DNA from: RGIG3994 sp964461635
Lineage (GTDB): Bacteria; Bacillota; Clostridia; Oscillospirales; CAG-272
Direction of reading: 5' to 3'
NCBI GenBank assembly: GCA_964461635.1
Contig: CAYWVC010000062.1
Span: 1 to 6,178, forward strand
DNA: 6,178 nt
Shown: piece after piece, positions 1-5,663 of the stretch
Layout of the letters: every line of letters starts with the position of its first letter
Position numbering within the stretch: the stretch's first letter is position 1
Made by a program: the position numbers and the translations under genes
Notes under the pieces: generated by a model
The model's database searches: none
What the model was told of the DNA's origin: nothing
What the model saw: only the letters and a program-made list of their open reading frames with translations

Positions 1-92
1 CGGCGCTGTTCGGAAAGGACGTGACCGAGGAGATGACCGATTGGGATCGCTTGGCGGAATCGAAGGACACAGGCGATGAGGGTCAAAGCTGA
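1..92 (+). CDS. C-terminal tail of an unrecognised protein (partial, 5' end outside window)
   Basis: An open frame enters from the left edge (first full codon at 3) and ends at TGA 90-92, giving 29 residues rich in acidic and polar residues (it contains ALFGKDVTEEMTDWDRLAES and ends DEGQS). The piece has no recognisable motif, so no function can be given. It is preferred over the other plus frames because those give arginine/glycine-rich peptides or stop early, and because a strong terminator hairpin starts 37 nt after its stop, as expected at the end of a plus-strand gene. It converges on the tcdA operon. It could be a chance frame, since only 90 bases are visible. Confidence 0.5.
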   Translation, partial: ALFGKDVTEEMTDWDRLAESKDTGDEGQS

Positions 93-128
93 TCCCACGA
101 CGGTGACGGCGGTCGCCGCACAATAAAC

Positions 129-165
129 AATCTCCCCGCCGACCGAAACGGTCGGCGGGGAGATT
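129..165. terminator. Bidirectional rho-independent terminator between convergent genes
   Basis: This is a perfect 17-bp stem: the left arm 129-145 (core CTCCCCGCCGACCG) pairs with 149-165 around an AAA loop. It lies between the plus-strand gene tail ending at 92 and the minus-strand tcdA ending at 201. The U-tracts are modest on both sides: TTTGCTT follows the stem on the plus strand, and TTGTTTATTG follows it on the minus strand. Use in both directions is inferred from this symmetry and from the convergent gene arrangement. Confidence 0.85.
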
Positions 166-200
166 TGCTTGCTCAAATACGGTAGAGAGTACCGAAAAAA

Positions 201-902
201 TTACAATGTTCGATCGTTCAAAATATCCCTCACGATCTCGCCTGCCAGTATCATTCCGGCGACGGCGGGGGTGAAGGGCGCACTGCCGACGACTCCCTCG
301 CCGTTGCGCTTGGGCGGCTCGGGCGAGAAGACGACCTTCAGGCGGTCTATCCCGACCTCGCGCAATCTCTTGCGCATCGTTTTCGCGAGCGGGCAGACCT
401 GCGTTTCGTATATATCCGCGACCCGGAAGAGCGACGGATCGAGCTTGTTACCCGCGCCCATAGCGGAGATGAGGCGCACACCCTCCGCCTTCGCTCTGAG
501 CGCCAAGGCAACCTTCGCTCCGACGTCGTCTATCGCGTCGGCAATATAATCGAGCCCGCCGAGGGGGATGATATCCTCCTCGCCCGCCCGATAAAAGCCG
601 AAATGAGCCGTGACGCGGCAATCGGGGTTGATATCGGCGATACGGGCGCGCATCACCTCCACCTTCGGCGTACCGACGGTGGAGTGAAGGGCGATGATCT
701 GGCGGTTGATATTGGACAGCGAAACGGTATCGCCGTCCACGATATCTATCGCGCCTATCCCGGCTCTGGCGAGTGCCTCGCAAACGTAGCCTCCGACACC
801 CCCGACCCCGAAGACCGCGACGTGCGCCGCCCTCAGCTTATCGCAAGAACCGCTGCCGAAGAGTGCAGCGGTCCTTACGTCTTCCTCACGTATTCCGTTC
901 AT
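201..902 (-). CDS. tcdA: tRNA threonylcarbamoyladenosine dehydratase (TcdA/CsdL, E1-like ThiF/MoeB fold)
   Basis: This cytoplasmic enzyme uses ATP to cyclise the t6A modification at position 37 of ANN-decoding tRNAs to ct6A. The 233-aa product shows the E1-like pattern in order: an ALFG N-terminal motif (13-16), the glycine-rich nucleotide loop GVGGVGG (32-38), acidic D56 and D58, SNINRQ (63-68), K80 in GTPKVEVM, DAIDD (112-116), MGAGNKLDP (128-136) and PLAK (151-154). The order and the SNINRQ/GAG/DP signature fit TcdA better than ThiF or MoeB, and no zinc-binding Cys pairs are seen. It is slightly shorter than the roughly 268-aa E. coli protein. The frame stays open upstream to 1127, but that part is low-complexity Arg/Pro-rich shadow of the upstream gene. 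ATG at 902 gives an ATGA overlap with that gene's stop, so translation is probably coupled. Last gene of the prfB operon. Confidence 0.93.
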   Translation of the reverse strand: MNGIREEDVRTAALFGSGSCDKLRAAHVAVFGVGGVGGYVCEALARAGIGAIDIVDGDTVSLSNINRQIIALHSTVGTPKVEVMRARIADINPDCRVTAHFGFYRAGEEDIIPLGGLDYIADAIDDVGAKVALALRAKAEGVRLISAMGAGNKLDPSLFRVADIYETQVCPLAKTMRKRLREVGIDRLKVVFSPEPPKRNGEGVVGSAPFTPAVAGMILAGEIVRDILNDRTL

Positions 903-1279
903 TTGGCAAATTCCGCCTCGGTCGCCGTCTCGTCGATCGGGATCGCGCGTATGAGCTGACCCGAGCCGTTCGGACGCTCGGCGGCACGCTTGCGGTAAAG
1001 CCCGCTGCGGACCGCGCGGTCGGCGCTTGCCGCCTCGTCGTCGCTGAACACCTCGTAGCTCCCCTCGTCGAAGAGGTCGAAGAGGTAGCCCCCGTGCTTT
1101 TTGCGCCTTGAGGTCACGAACCACCATCCCGCCGCGGTATTGAGTGCGGCAACTGCGGTCAGCGCGGCGACAAGGCTCTTCTTACGCACGCAGGCGGTGA
1201 CGAATATCCCGATCAGCGCGATCGAGGAGATCAAAAGCGATATTGCGATATAATCCGGCTTGCCTTTCCTTTTCATCAT
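899..1279 (-). CDS. Small two-helix membrane protein of unknown function between prfB and tcdA
   Basis: The 126-aa product is not recognised. It has a basic N-terminus (MMKRKGK), a first membrane helix at about residues 10-31, a very short basic turn (RKKS), a second helix at about 35-56, then SRRKK and a roughly 65-residue soluble tail. The tail begins acidic and aromatic (YLFDLFDEGSYEVF, 65-78) and ends with an IPIDETATEAEF stretch (113-124). The likely topology is a hairpin with both ends in the cytoplasm, though positive charge also lies in the turn. A longer frame begins at GTG 1303, overlapping the prfB stop. ATG 1279 is preferred because a GGGGG Shine-Dalgarno (1288-1292) lies exactly 8 nt upstream, while the GTG has only a poorly spaced GGAGG. 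The gene sits 20 nt after prfB and overlaps tcdA by 4 nt, so it is an operon member. No signal peptide cleavage site or lipobox is obvious. Confidence 0.8.
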   Translation of the reverse strand: MMKRKGKPDYIAISLLISSIALIGIFVTACVRKKSLVAALTAVAALNTAAGWWFVTSRRKKHGGYLFDLFDEGSYEVFSDDEAASADRAVRSGLYRKRAAERPNGSGQLIRAIPIDETATEAEFAK

Positions 1280-1287
1280 ACAGAAAG

Positions 1288-1292
1288 CCCCC
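1288..1292 (-). promoter_or_regulatory. Ribosome binding site that decides the start of the two-helix membrane protein
   Basis: Minus-strand AAAGGGGG lies in the 20-nt gap after prfB, with 8 nt between the last G and ATG at 1279. This favours that ATG over the GTG at 1303, which would overlap the prfB stop codon and has no SD at good distance. Confidence 0.7.
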
Positions 1293-1299
1293 TTTCGGA

Positions 1300-2436
1300 T
1301 CACTTTGAGTTATTCTTTCCCTCCGCCTGATCCTTTGCGATCATTTTGAGGTAGGCGTTTATAAATCCGTCGATCCCGCCGTCCATAACCGAGATGATGT
1401 TGGGATCCTCATATCCCGTGCGGGTATCCTTCGCAAGGGTATAGGGCATAAAGACGTAGGATCTTATCTGATTGCCCCATTCGATGTTGGTCTTTACCCC
1501 GCGGACCTGATCGATGGTATCGAGGCGCTCGCGGATCTTGATCTCCATCAGCTTTGACTTCAGCTGACGCATAGCCGTCTCCTTGTTCTGGAGCTGAGAG
1601 CGCTCGGTCTGACAGGTGACGACGATGCCGGTCGGCTTGTGGTAGATACGCACTGCCGAGCTGACCTTGTTTACGTTCTGCCCGCCCGCACCGCTGGAGT
1701 GGTAGGGCATAAAGTCGTAATCCTCCTCACGGATGACGATGTCGTCAAGCTTGTCGAACTCGGGCATTACCTCGATCGACGCGAAGGATGTGTGCCTTCT
1801 GCCCGACGAATCGAAGGGCGAGACTCTTACGAGGCGGTGAACGCCGTGCTCACTCTTGAGGTAGCCGTAGGCATTCTCGCCGATGACCATTACGGTGGCG
1901 CTCTTCAGCCCGGCTTCCTCACCGTCAAGCCAATCGGTGAGCTTGACCTTGAATTTATGGCGCTCCGCCCAACGGGTGATCATTCGGTAGAGCATCAGTG
2001 CCCAATCCATAGCCTCGGTACCGCCGGCACCGGGGTGGAAGGATATTATTGCGTTATTGCGGTCGTATTCGCCCGAGAGCAGGATCTCGTTGCGCATATT
2101 CTCCTCGGTCTCGGCGATCTCGCGCAGCTCGGTTTCGACCTCCTCGACGCAGCTCTCGTCGTTCTCCTCGATAGCCATCTCGGATAGGGTGATCGCATCC
2201 TCCAGCCTTGAGCAGAGCGATTCGTATTCGGCGACTTTGTCCTTCTTTTGCTTGATCGACTGCAGGATCTTCGACGAATTGTCCTGATTGGACCAGAAGT
2301 CGGGCTCAAGGGTGAGCTTCTCAAGCTCCGGTATCTCGGCGCGGAGCTCGTCTACGCGGATGGCGGAGCCGAGATCCTTTATGTTTTCCCGCATTCCGAT
2401 GAGCTTATATTTTGCTTCTTCAAGTGCAACTATCAA
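1300..2436 (-). CDS. prfB: Peptide chain release factor 2 (RF2), without programmed frameshift
   Basis: This class I release factor reads UGA and UAA in the ribosomal A site and triggers peptidyl-tRNA hydrolysis. With a TTG start it is 378 aa, close to the usual length. The N-terminal helical domain contains LEPDFW (43-48), then come HPGAGGTEAMDW (134-145), the codon-recognition tripeptide SPF (206-208, which marks RF2 rather than RF1), and the catalytic GGQ (251-253) in SSGAGGQNVNK. S247 occupies the position before SGAGGQ where E. coli variants alter activity. The C-terminus carries WGNQIRSYVFMPY and the MDGGIDGFINAYL end. The frame extends up to ATG 2484, but that ATG overlaps the -10 box. 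TTG 2436 has GGAGG 6 nt upstream and gives a family-like N-terminus. The CTTTGAC frameshift signal of many prfB genes is absent and the frame is continuous. First gene of the minus operon. Confidence 0.95.
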   Translation of the reverse strand: MIVALEEAKYKLIGMRENIKDLGSAIRVDELRAEIPELEKLTLEPDFWSNQDNSSKILQSIKQKKDKVAEYESLCSRLEDAITLSEMAIEENDESCVEEVETELREIAETEENMRNEILLSGEYDRNNAIISFHPGAGGTEAMDWALMLYRMITRWAERHKFKVKLTDWLDGEEAGLKSATVMVIGENAYGYLKSEHGVHRLVRVSPFDSSGRRHTSFASIEVMPEFDKLDDIVIREEDYDFMPYHSSGAGGQNVNKVSSAVRIYHKPTGIVVTCQTERSQLQNKETAMRQLKSKLMEIKIRERLDTIDQVRGVKTNIEWGNQIRSYVFMPYTLAKDTRTGYEDPNIISVMDGGIDGFINAYLKMIAKDQAEGKNNSK

Positions 2437-2442
2437 GTGAAA

Positions 2443-2447
2443 CCTCC
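2443..2447 (-). promoter_or_regulatory. Ribosome binding site supporting the TTG start of prfB
   Basis: Minus-strand GGAGG (followed by TTTCAC) precedes TTG 2436-2434 with 6 nt spacing, which is ideal. The alternative ATG at 2484 overlaps the promoter -10 element and would not be on the transcript, so this site decides the start. Confidence 0.75.
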
Positions 2448-2482
2448 GTGCGGACCTGCCGCATAATAGAAATATTTTTTCC

Positions 2483-2512
2483 ATTATAGCATAAGTATCC
2501 CTGTTTTTGCAA
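2483..2512 (-). promoter_or_regulatory. Sigma-A-type extended -10 promoter of the prfB operon
   Basis: Reading the minus strand, TTGCAA (2512-2507, four of six matches to TTGACA) is followed by an 18-nt spacer and a perfect TATAAT (2488-2483). A TG dinucleotide one base before the -10 (TGC-TATAAT) makes it an extended -10. Transcription should begin around 2474-2477, leaving a leader of about 40 nt before the TTG start of prfB. Confidence 0.75.
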
Positions 2513-2514
2513 TA

Positions 2515-2532
2515 GTTAACCCGAATTTTAAC
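2515..2532. promoter_or_regulatory. Possible operator: inverted repeat between the divergent promoters
   Basis: GTTAA (2515-2519) and TTAAC (2528-2532) form an inverted repeat with 8 nt between the arms. It lies in the 32-bp space between the two -35 elements, where one bound protein could affect both operons. The arms are short and AT-rich, so chance or a simple UP-element-like AT tract (2524-2540) is equally possible. Confidence 0.25.
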
Positions 2533-2544
2533 AAAAAATCACAC

Positions 2545-2573
2545 TTGACAAGGCTTGGCTTTTGAATTATAAT
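2545..2573 (+). promoter_or_regulatory. Consensus sigma-A promoter of the DUF1858-trmK-ruvX operon
   Basis: TTGACA (2545-2550), a 17-bp spacer and TATAAT (2568-2573) are a perfect match to the housekeeping consensus, with an A-rich stretch just upstream of the -35. Transcription should begin near 2580, about 25 nt before the first gene. It is back to back with the prfB promoter. Confidence 0.9.
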
Positions 2574-2604
2574 CATAAACGAATAAACACGGAGGTATGA
2601 AAAG

Positions 2605-2811
2605 ATGGAAGTAACAAAGAATTCGATAATAGGCGACGTGCTCGATCACGATTCGGGTACGGCGCAGTTCTTCTTTGAGATAGGGATGCATTGCCTCGGA
2701 TGCCCGGCATCGCGCGGTGAGAGCATTGAGCAGGCGTGCGCGGTCCACGGTACCGACGCCGATGCGCTCGTAAAGAAGCTTAACGAGTATTTGGCGGGGA
2801 AGAACGCTTGA
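2605..2811 (+). CDS. DUF1858 / hybrid-cluster-protein-associated redox disulfide domain protein
   Basis: This 68-aa cytoplasmic protein is a single DUF1858-type domain. It contains the family pattern IGDVLDHD (9-16), FEIGMHCLGCPAS (24-36) with the CxxC pair C30/C33, and EQACAVHG (42-49) with a third cysteine, C45. Related domains occur beside or fused to hybrid cluster (prismane) proteins and other redox enzymes and are thought to act as redox disulfides. The exact partner is unknown, and no hybrid cluster protein gene is in this window. ATG 2605 has GGAGG (2591-2595) 9 nt upstream. An earlier ATG at 2597 is too close to the SD and stops after five codons. The gene is first in the six-gene operon, directly behind its promoter, and its TGA overlaps the ATG of trmK by one base. 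Confidence 0.88.
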   Translation: MEVTKNSIIGDVLDHDSGTAQFFFEIGMHCLGCPASRGESIEQACAVHGTDADALVKKLNEYLAGKNA

Positions 2812-3485
2812 TGCGTTTTGCCCTTCCGGGTCGGCGGCTCGTCGCCGCGGCGGAGCTCGTCCGCCGCGGCGCGTACCTTGCCGACGTGGGGACCGATCAC
2901 GCATATCTGCCCGTTTACCTTGTCGGCAACGGGCTTGCGAGGTGCGCGATCGCTACCGATATCAACCCCGGTCCGCTTGACCGTGCGGTGAAGAATATTG
3001 CCGCCGCCGGCCTTTCGGACGCGATCAGCGTCCGTTTGACCGACGGCGTTTGCGGTCTTGACGGGCTCGGGATCACCGATTACGCGATCTGCGGTATGGG
3101 AGGGGAGCTTATCGCCTCCATTATCGACGTTCCGTTTTTGCGCGATCCTGCGGTTTCGCTCGTTCTTCAACCGATGACGAAGCCGGAGGTCCTGCGAGCC
3201 TACCTCGTTTCGCACGGCTTTACCGTCACCGACGAGCGACTTGTGCGCGAGGGCGAGCGGATATACCAGGTGATCGCGGCGACCTTTTCCGGCGAGATCG
3301 CGCAGTACAGTGCCGCCGAGCTTTTGCTCGGGCGCGTGAACATACGGCGGGGCGGGGAGCTTTTGTCCGAGCTTGCCGCGCGTGAGCTTGATCACGTTGA
3401 AAAGCGTATTGCGGGACGGCGATCTGCCGGGCTCGATGCGTCGGCGGAGGAAGCTCTTGCCGCCGAACTCAAGACCTTGAAATAA
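2811..3485 (+). CDS. trmK: tRNA (adenine-N1)-methyltransferase TrmK (m1A22)
   Basis: This S-adenosylmethionine-dependent enzyme methylates N1 of adenine 22 in the D-arm of tRNAs, mainly in Gram-positive bacteria. The 224-aa product has a Rossmann-type methyltransferase domain at about residues 8-160: SAM motif DVGTDHAYLP (25-34), the acidic DIN (50-52) after strand 2, DG at 78-79, the family-typical CGMGG (94-98) and LQPM (119-122). The remaining helical, charged C-terminus (about 165-224) fits the coiled-coil tail of TrmK. A TTG at 2808 is in frame just before, but ATG 2811 in a TGATG junction, with GGGGA about 10 nt upstream, is the likelier start. It is followed 21 nt later by a Nif3-family gene, the same pairing seen in Bacillus (trmK-yqfO), which supports the call. 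Confidence 0.93.
   Translation: MRFALPGRRLVAAAELVRRGAYLADVGTDHAYLPVYLVGNGLARCAIATDINPGPLDRAVKNIAAAGLSDAISVRLTDGVCGLDGLGITDYAICGMGGELIASIIDVPFLRDPAVSLVLQPMTKPEVLRAYLVSHGFTVTDERLVREGERIYQVIAATFSGEIAQYSAAELLLGRVNIRRGGELLSELAARELDHVEKRIAGRRSAGLDASAEEALAAELKTLK
2843..2871. other. Strong GC hairpin inside the 5' part of trmK
   Basis: A perfect 12-bp stem pairs 2843-2854 (CGCCGCGGCGGA) with 2860-2871 around GCTCG, covering codons 11-21 of trmK. No U-tract follows, so it is not a classical terminator. It may simply reflect Ala/Arg codons in GC-rich DNA, or it may affect translation or mRNA processing between the first and second genes. Confidence 0.5.
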
Positions 3486-3506
3486 AAGAAAGTACGGTAA
3501 AAGGAT

Positions 3507-4262
3507 ATGACTGTCAGGGAATTTTACGAATATCTCGATCGCGCGATCCCGTCCGAGCTGACCCTTTCGGGGGACGCCGACGGAATGTCCTGCTGTCCCG
3601 ATCCCGATCGCGAGGTCGAACGCGTGCTGATCGCGCTTGACGCTACCTCCGACGCGGTTGACGAGGCGGCAGAGGAGGGCTGTGACGTGATCCTCACCCA
3701 TCATCCGATGCTCTACGGCGGGATACGCGACGTTTGCGCCGACGAGTACCGCGGGAGCAAGCTTATTCGGCTGGTGCAAAACGGTATCGCCGTGATGAGC
3801 TTTCACACAAGGCTCGATGCGGCGGAGGGCGGCGTGAGCGATATATTGGCGTCGCTCGTCTCTCTTCGCAACGTTGAGAAATTCGGCGAGAACGGCATCG
3901 GACGGATCGGCGACGCGGAGCACCCGATGACGGCGGATGAGTTTGCCGCGACGGTGAAGGATGCGCTCGGTGCACCCTTCGTGGAATATTCGGACGCGGG
4001 CAGACCGATCTCGCGTATCGCGGTATCGGGCGGGAGCGCGGGATCCTTTGTCCGCGATGCGATCGCGGCGGGTGCCGATGCCTACCTTGCCGGTGAATTC
4101 GGGTATCACAACCTTTGCGATTCGCCGGATCACGGTGTGTCGCTCTTTGCGGCGGGACATTTTTATACCGAAAATCCCGTCTGCGGCAGGCTCTTTGAGC
4201 TTACAGTCGGCGCGGGAGCCACGCCGATAATTACCTTCAGCAACAGAATACGCAGCGTCTGA
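3507..4262 (+). CDS. Nif3-like dinuclear metal-centre protein (YqfO/YbgI family)
   Basis: This 251-aa protein belongs to the Nif3 family, annotated as GTP cyclohydrolase I type 2-like proteins. These form hexameric toroids with a two-metal site, and their true reaction is unsettled. The conserved metal ligands are visible: H65 and H66 in ILTHHPMLYGG, D104 in FHTRLD, and H218 and E222 in AGHFYTEN. The GxGRIG segment (131-134 region) and the GEFGYHN stretch also fit. At 251 aa it is the short form, like E. coli YbgI, and lacks the PII-like insert of the longer Bacillus YqfO. The N-terminal MTVREFYEYLDRAIP matches family starts. The nearest SD-like AAAAGG is only 2 nt from the ATG, so initiation may be weak or depend on readthrough from trmK, which ends 21 nt upstream. 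A functional link with TrmK is suggested only by neighbourhood. Confidence 0.92.
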   Translation: MTVREFYEYLDRAIPSELTLSGDADGMSCCPDPDREVERVLIALDATSDAVDEAAEEGCDVILTHHPMLYGGIRDVCADEYRGSKLIRLVQNGIAVMSFHTRLDAAEGGVSDILASLVSLRNVEKFGENGIGRIGDAEHPMTADEFAATVKDALGAPFVEYSDAGRPISRIAVSGGSAGSFVRDAIAAGADAYLAGEFGYHNLCDSPDHGVSLFAAGHFYTENPVCGRLFELTVGAGATPIITFSNRIRSV

Positions 4263-4283
4263 TAAAATTAAAGGATCTGGACT

Positions 4284-5210
4284 ATGGACGGAATGGCTTT
4301 TGAACGCGGTACCTTCCCCTCATTTGACGGAAGGAGCAGGGTATCGTACTACATCTACACGCCGCCGAAGGTGCGCGCGGTGATACAGCTCAGTCACGGT
4401 ATGTGCGAATACGTGCGGCGCTACGAGCCCCACGCCGGGTATTTTTGCTCGCAGGGGATCGCCTTTTGCGGGCACGATCACCTCGGGCACGGCGAAACGG
4501 CGTCGGGCGAGGACGAGCTCGGATATACCGGCTCTGCCGACGCGCTCGTGGAGGATCTGCATACTATGACGTCGGTCGTCAAGCGAAGGTTCCCGTCGAC
4601 CCCCATCGTGCTGATGGGGCACAGTATGGGATCGTTCGTTGCGCGCTGTTATCTCTCCGAATACAGCAAGGATATCGACGCGGCGATCATAAGCGGAACC
4701 GCCGGTCCCGGAGCCCCGACGGGCGTGGCAAAGCTCCTTACGCGTATCAGCATTGCCCTGCACGGCGATCATTTTCACGACGGCTTTATAAAGGGGCTTT
4801 CGACCGGGAGCTACGAGAAGTGCTTCAAGGGCGAGCCGCCGTCGGCTTGGATCACACGTGATACCGCGGTGCAGGAGAGGTACCTTGCCGATCCGCTCTG
4901 CAATTTTGAATTTACTGTCAACGGATATTATAACCTTTTCGACCTGCTCGGCAGGGTGTCGTCGAAAAAGTGGGCGGGGACGGTGGACCGCGAGCTCCCG
5001 ATCCTTCTGATCAGCGGGAGCGACGACCCGGTCGGCGACCGCGGTAAGGGCGTTCGGAAGGTCTACGAGCGGCTTAAGGCTGCCGGAGTCGCAGACCTGA
5101 CCCTGAGGCTTTGGGACGGCGCACGTCACGAGCTCCTTAACGAGACCGGGGAGGTCAGGACCGAGGTCTACGAATACATCGTACAATGGATCGGAGAGAG
5201 GATAGGATGA
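4284..5210 (+). CDS. Alpha/beta hydrolase, monoacylglycerol lipase / lysophospholipase type
   Basis: The 308-aa product is a serine hydrolase of the Hydrolase_4 (serine aminopeptidase S33-like) group, whose characterised members cleave monoacylglycerols or lysophospholipids. Visible motifs are the oxyanion-hole LSHGM (36-40), GHDHLGHGET (63-72), the nucleophile elbow GHSMG with S114, the catalytic acid in SGSDDPVG (probably D248) and the histidine H282 in ARHELLNE. The cap region lies at about 140-230. No signal peptide or membrane segment is seen, so it is probably cytoplasmic. ATG 4284 has AAAGGA 8-9 nt upstream; M4 is a less likely alternative. It starts 21 nt after the Nif3 gene and overlaps ruvX by 4 nt (ATGA), placing it within the operon although its metabolism seems unrelated. 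The exact substrate cannot be read from sequence. Confidence 0.88.
   Translation: MDGMAFERGTFPSFDGRSRVSYYIYTPPKVRAVIQLSHGMCEYVRRYEPHAGYFCSQGIAFCGHDHLGHGETASGEDELGYTGSADALVEDLHTMTSVVKRRFPSTPIVLMGHSMGSFVARCYLSEYSKDIDAAIISGTAGPGAPTGVAKLLTRISIALHGDHFHDGFIKGLSTGSYEKCFKGEPPSAWITRDTAVQERYLADPLCNFEFTVNGYYNLFDLLGRVSSKKWAGTVDRELPILLISGSDDPVGDRGKGVRKVYERLKAAGVADLTLRLWDGARHELLNETGEVRTEVYEYIVQWIGERIG
5193..5201 (+). promoter_or_regulatory. Ribosome binding site that decides the ruvX start
   Basis: GGAGAGAGG lies inside the end of the hydrolase gene, 5 nt before ATG 5207, which forms an ATGA overlap with the hydrolase stop. The in-frame ATG at 5186 lies upstream of this site and has no SD of its own. Confidence 0.65.
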
Positions 5211-5659
5211 TACTTACGCTTGCCGAGCTGAAAAATACCGCCGGAAACTTGCTCGGCGTGGATTTCGGGGATTCCCGCACCGGTATTGCGATAAGCGATC
5301 CGGGACGTACCGTTGCCGTCGGGCGCGAGACTCTTCGTGCGACGGGGCTTGAAAATATTGCCGAGCTCGTTGCGCACTATGCGACGGGGGAGGGCGTTTC
5401 GGGGATCGTCGTCGGTCTGCCGAAGAATATGGATGGGAGCTGCGGACACCGCGCGGAGCGTGCGATAAGGTTTGCCGAGCTGCTTGCCGAGCTCACGGGG
5501 CTCCCGGTTGCGACGGTAGACGAGCGGCTTTCCACCGTGCAGGCGTCGCGTTATCTTAACGCGACCGACACGCGCGGATCAAAGCGAAAAAATATAATTG
5601 ATACTCTGTCGGCGCAGATAATACTTCAGGATGCGCTTGACAGGATGAAAGGAGTTTAA
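5207..5659 (+). CDS. ruvX: Putative pre-16S rRNA nuclease / Holliday junction resolvase RuvX (YqgF)
   Basis: This 150-aa RNase H-fold nuclease belongs to the YqgF family, reported both as a Holliday junction resolvase-like enzyme and as a factor in 16S rRNA 5'-end maturation. Motifs in order are LGVDFGDSRTGIAISD (16-31) with catalytic D19, IVVGLPKNMDGSCG (67-80), VDERLST (104-110) with D105/E106, and a C-terminal acidic D132 in NIIDTLSAQIIL. The length is normal for the family. The frame extends to ATG 5186, giving seven extra residues, but ATG 5207 with the GGAGAGAGG site and ATGA overlap with the hydrolase is more convincing. The gene ends 4 nt before the HMA gene, so all three are tightly coupled. 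It is widely conserved, so its place here may reflect operon growth rather than a joint pathway. Confidence 0.93.
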   Translation: MILTLAELKNTAGNLLGVDFGDSRTGIAISDPGRTVAVGRETLRATGLENIAELVAHYATGEGVSGIVVGLPKNMDGSCGHRAERAIRFAELLAELTGLPVATVDERLSTVQASRYLNATDTRGSKRKNIIDTLSAQIILQDALDRMKGV

Positions 5660-5663
5660 CGTT

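Noticed and set aside
93..200. Possible small RNA gene or promoter between the left gene and tcdA
   Set aside because: Apart from the bidirectional terminator nothing is seen; no -10/-35 pair or conserved RNA fold was recognised.
903..1127. N-terminal extension of tcdA to 1127
   Set aside because: The 75 extra residues are Arg-rich shadow of the two-helix protein's tail. The TcdA family begins near the ATG at 902.
1639..2187. 182-aa plus-strand frame inside prfB
   Set aside because: It is antisense to the SPF/GGQ-containing RF2 gene and has no motif of its own.
2597..2614. Five-codon ATG frame just before the DUF1858 start
   Set aside because: Its ATG is one base from the GGAGG, too close for initiation, and the real start at 2605 has proper spacing. 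Probably chance.
2646..4160. 504-aa open frame on the minus strand opposite trmK and the Nif3 gene
   Set aside because: It is antisense to two well-recognised genes, is Arg/His-rich without domain motifs, and arises because the GC-rich codon bias removes stops in that frame.
4320..5186. 288-aa open frame on the minus strand opposite the hydrolase gene
   Set aside because: It is a shadow frame of a gene with a full catalytic triad, with no motif, no SD and no operon context.
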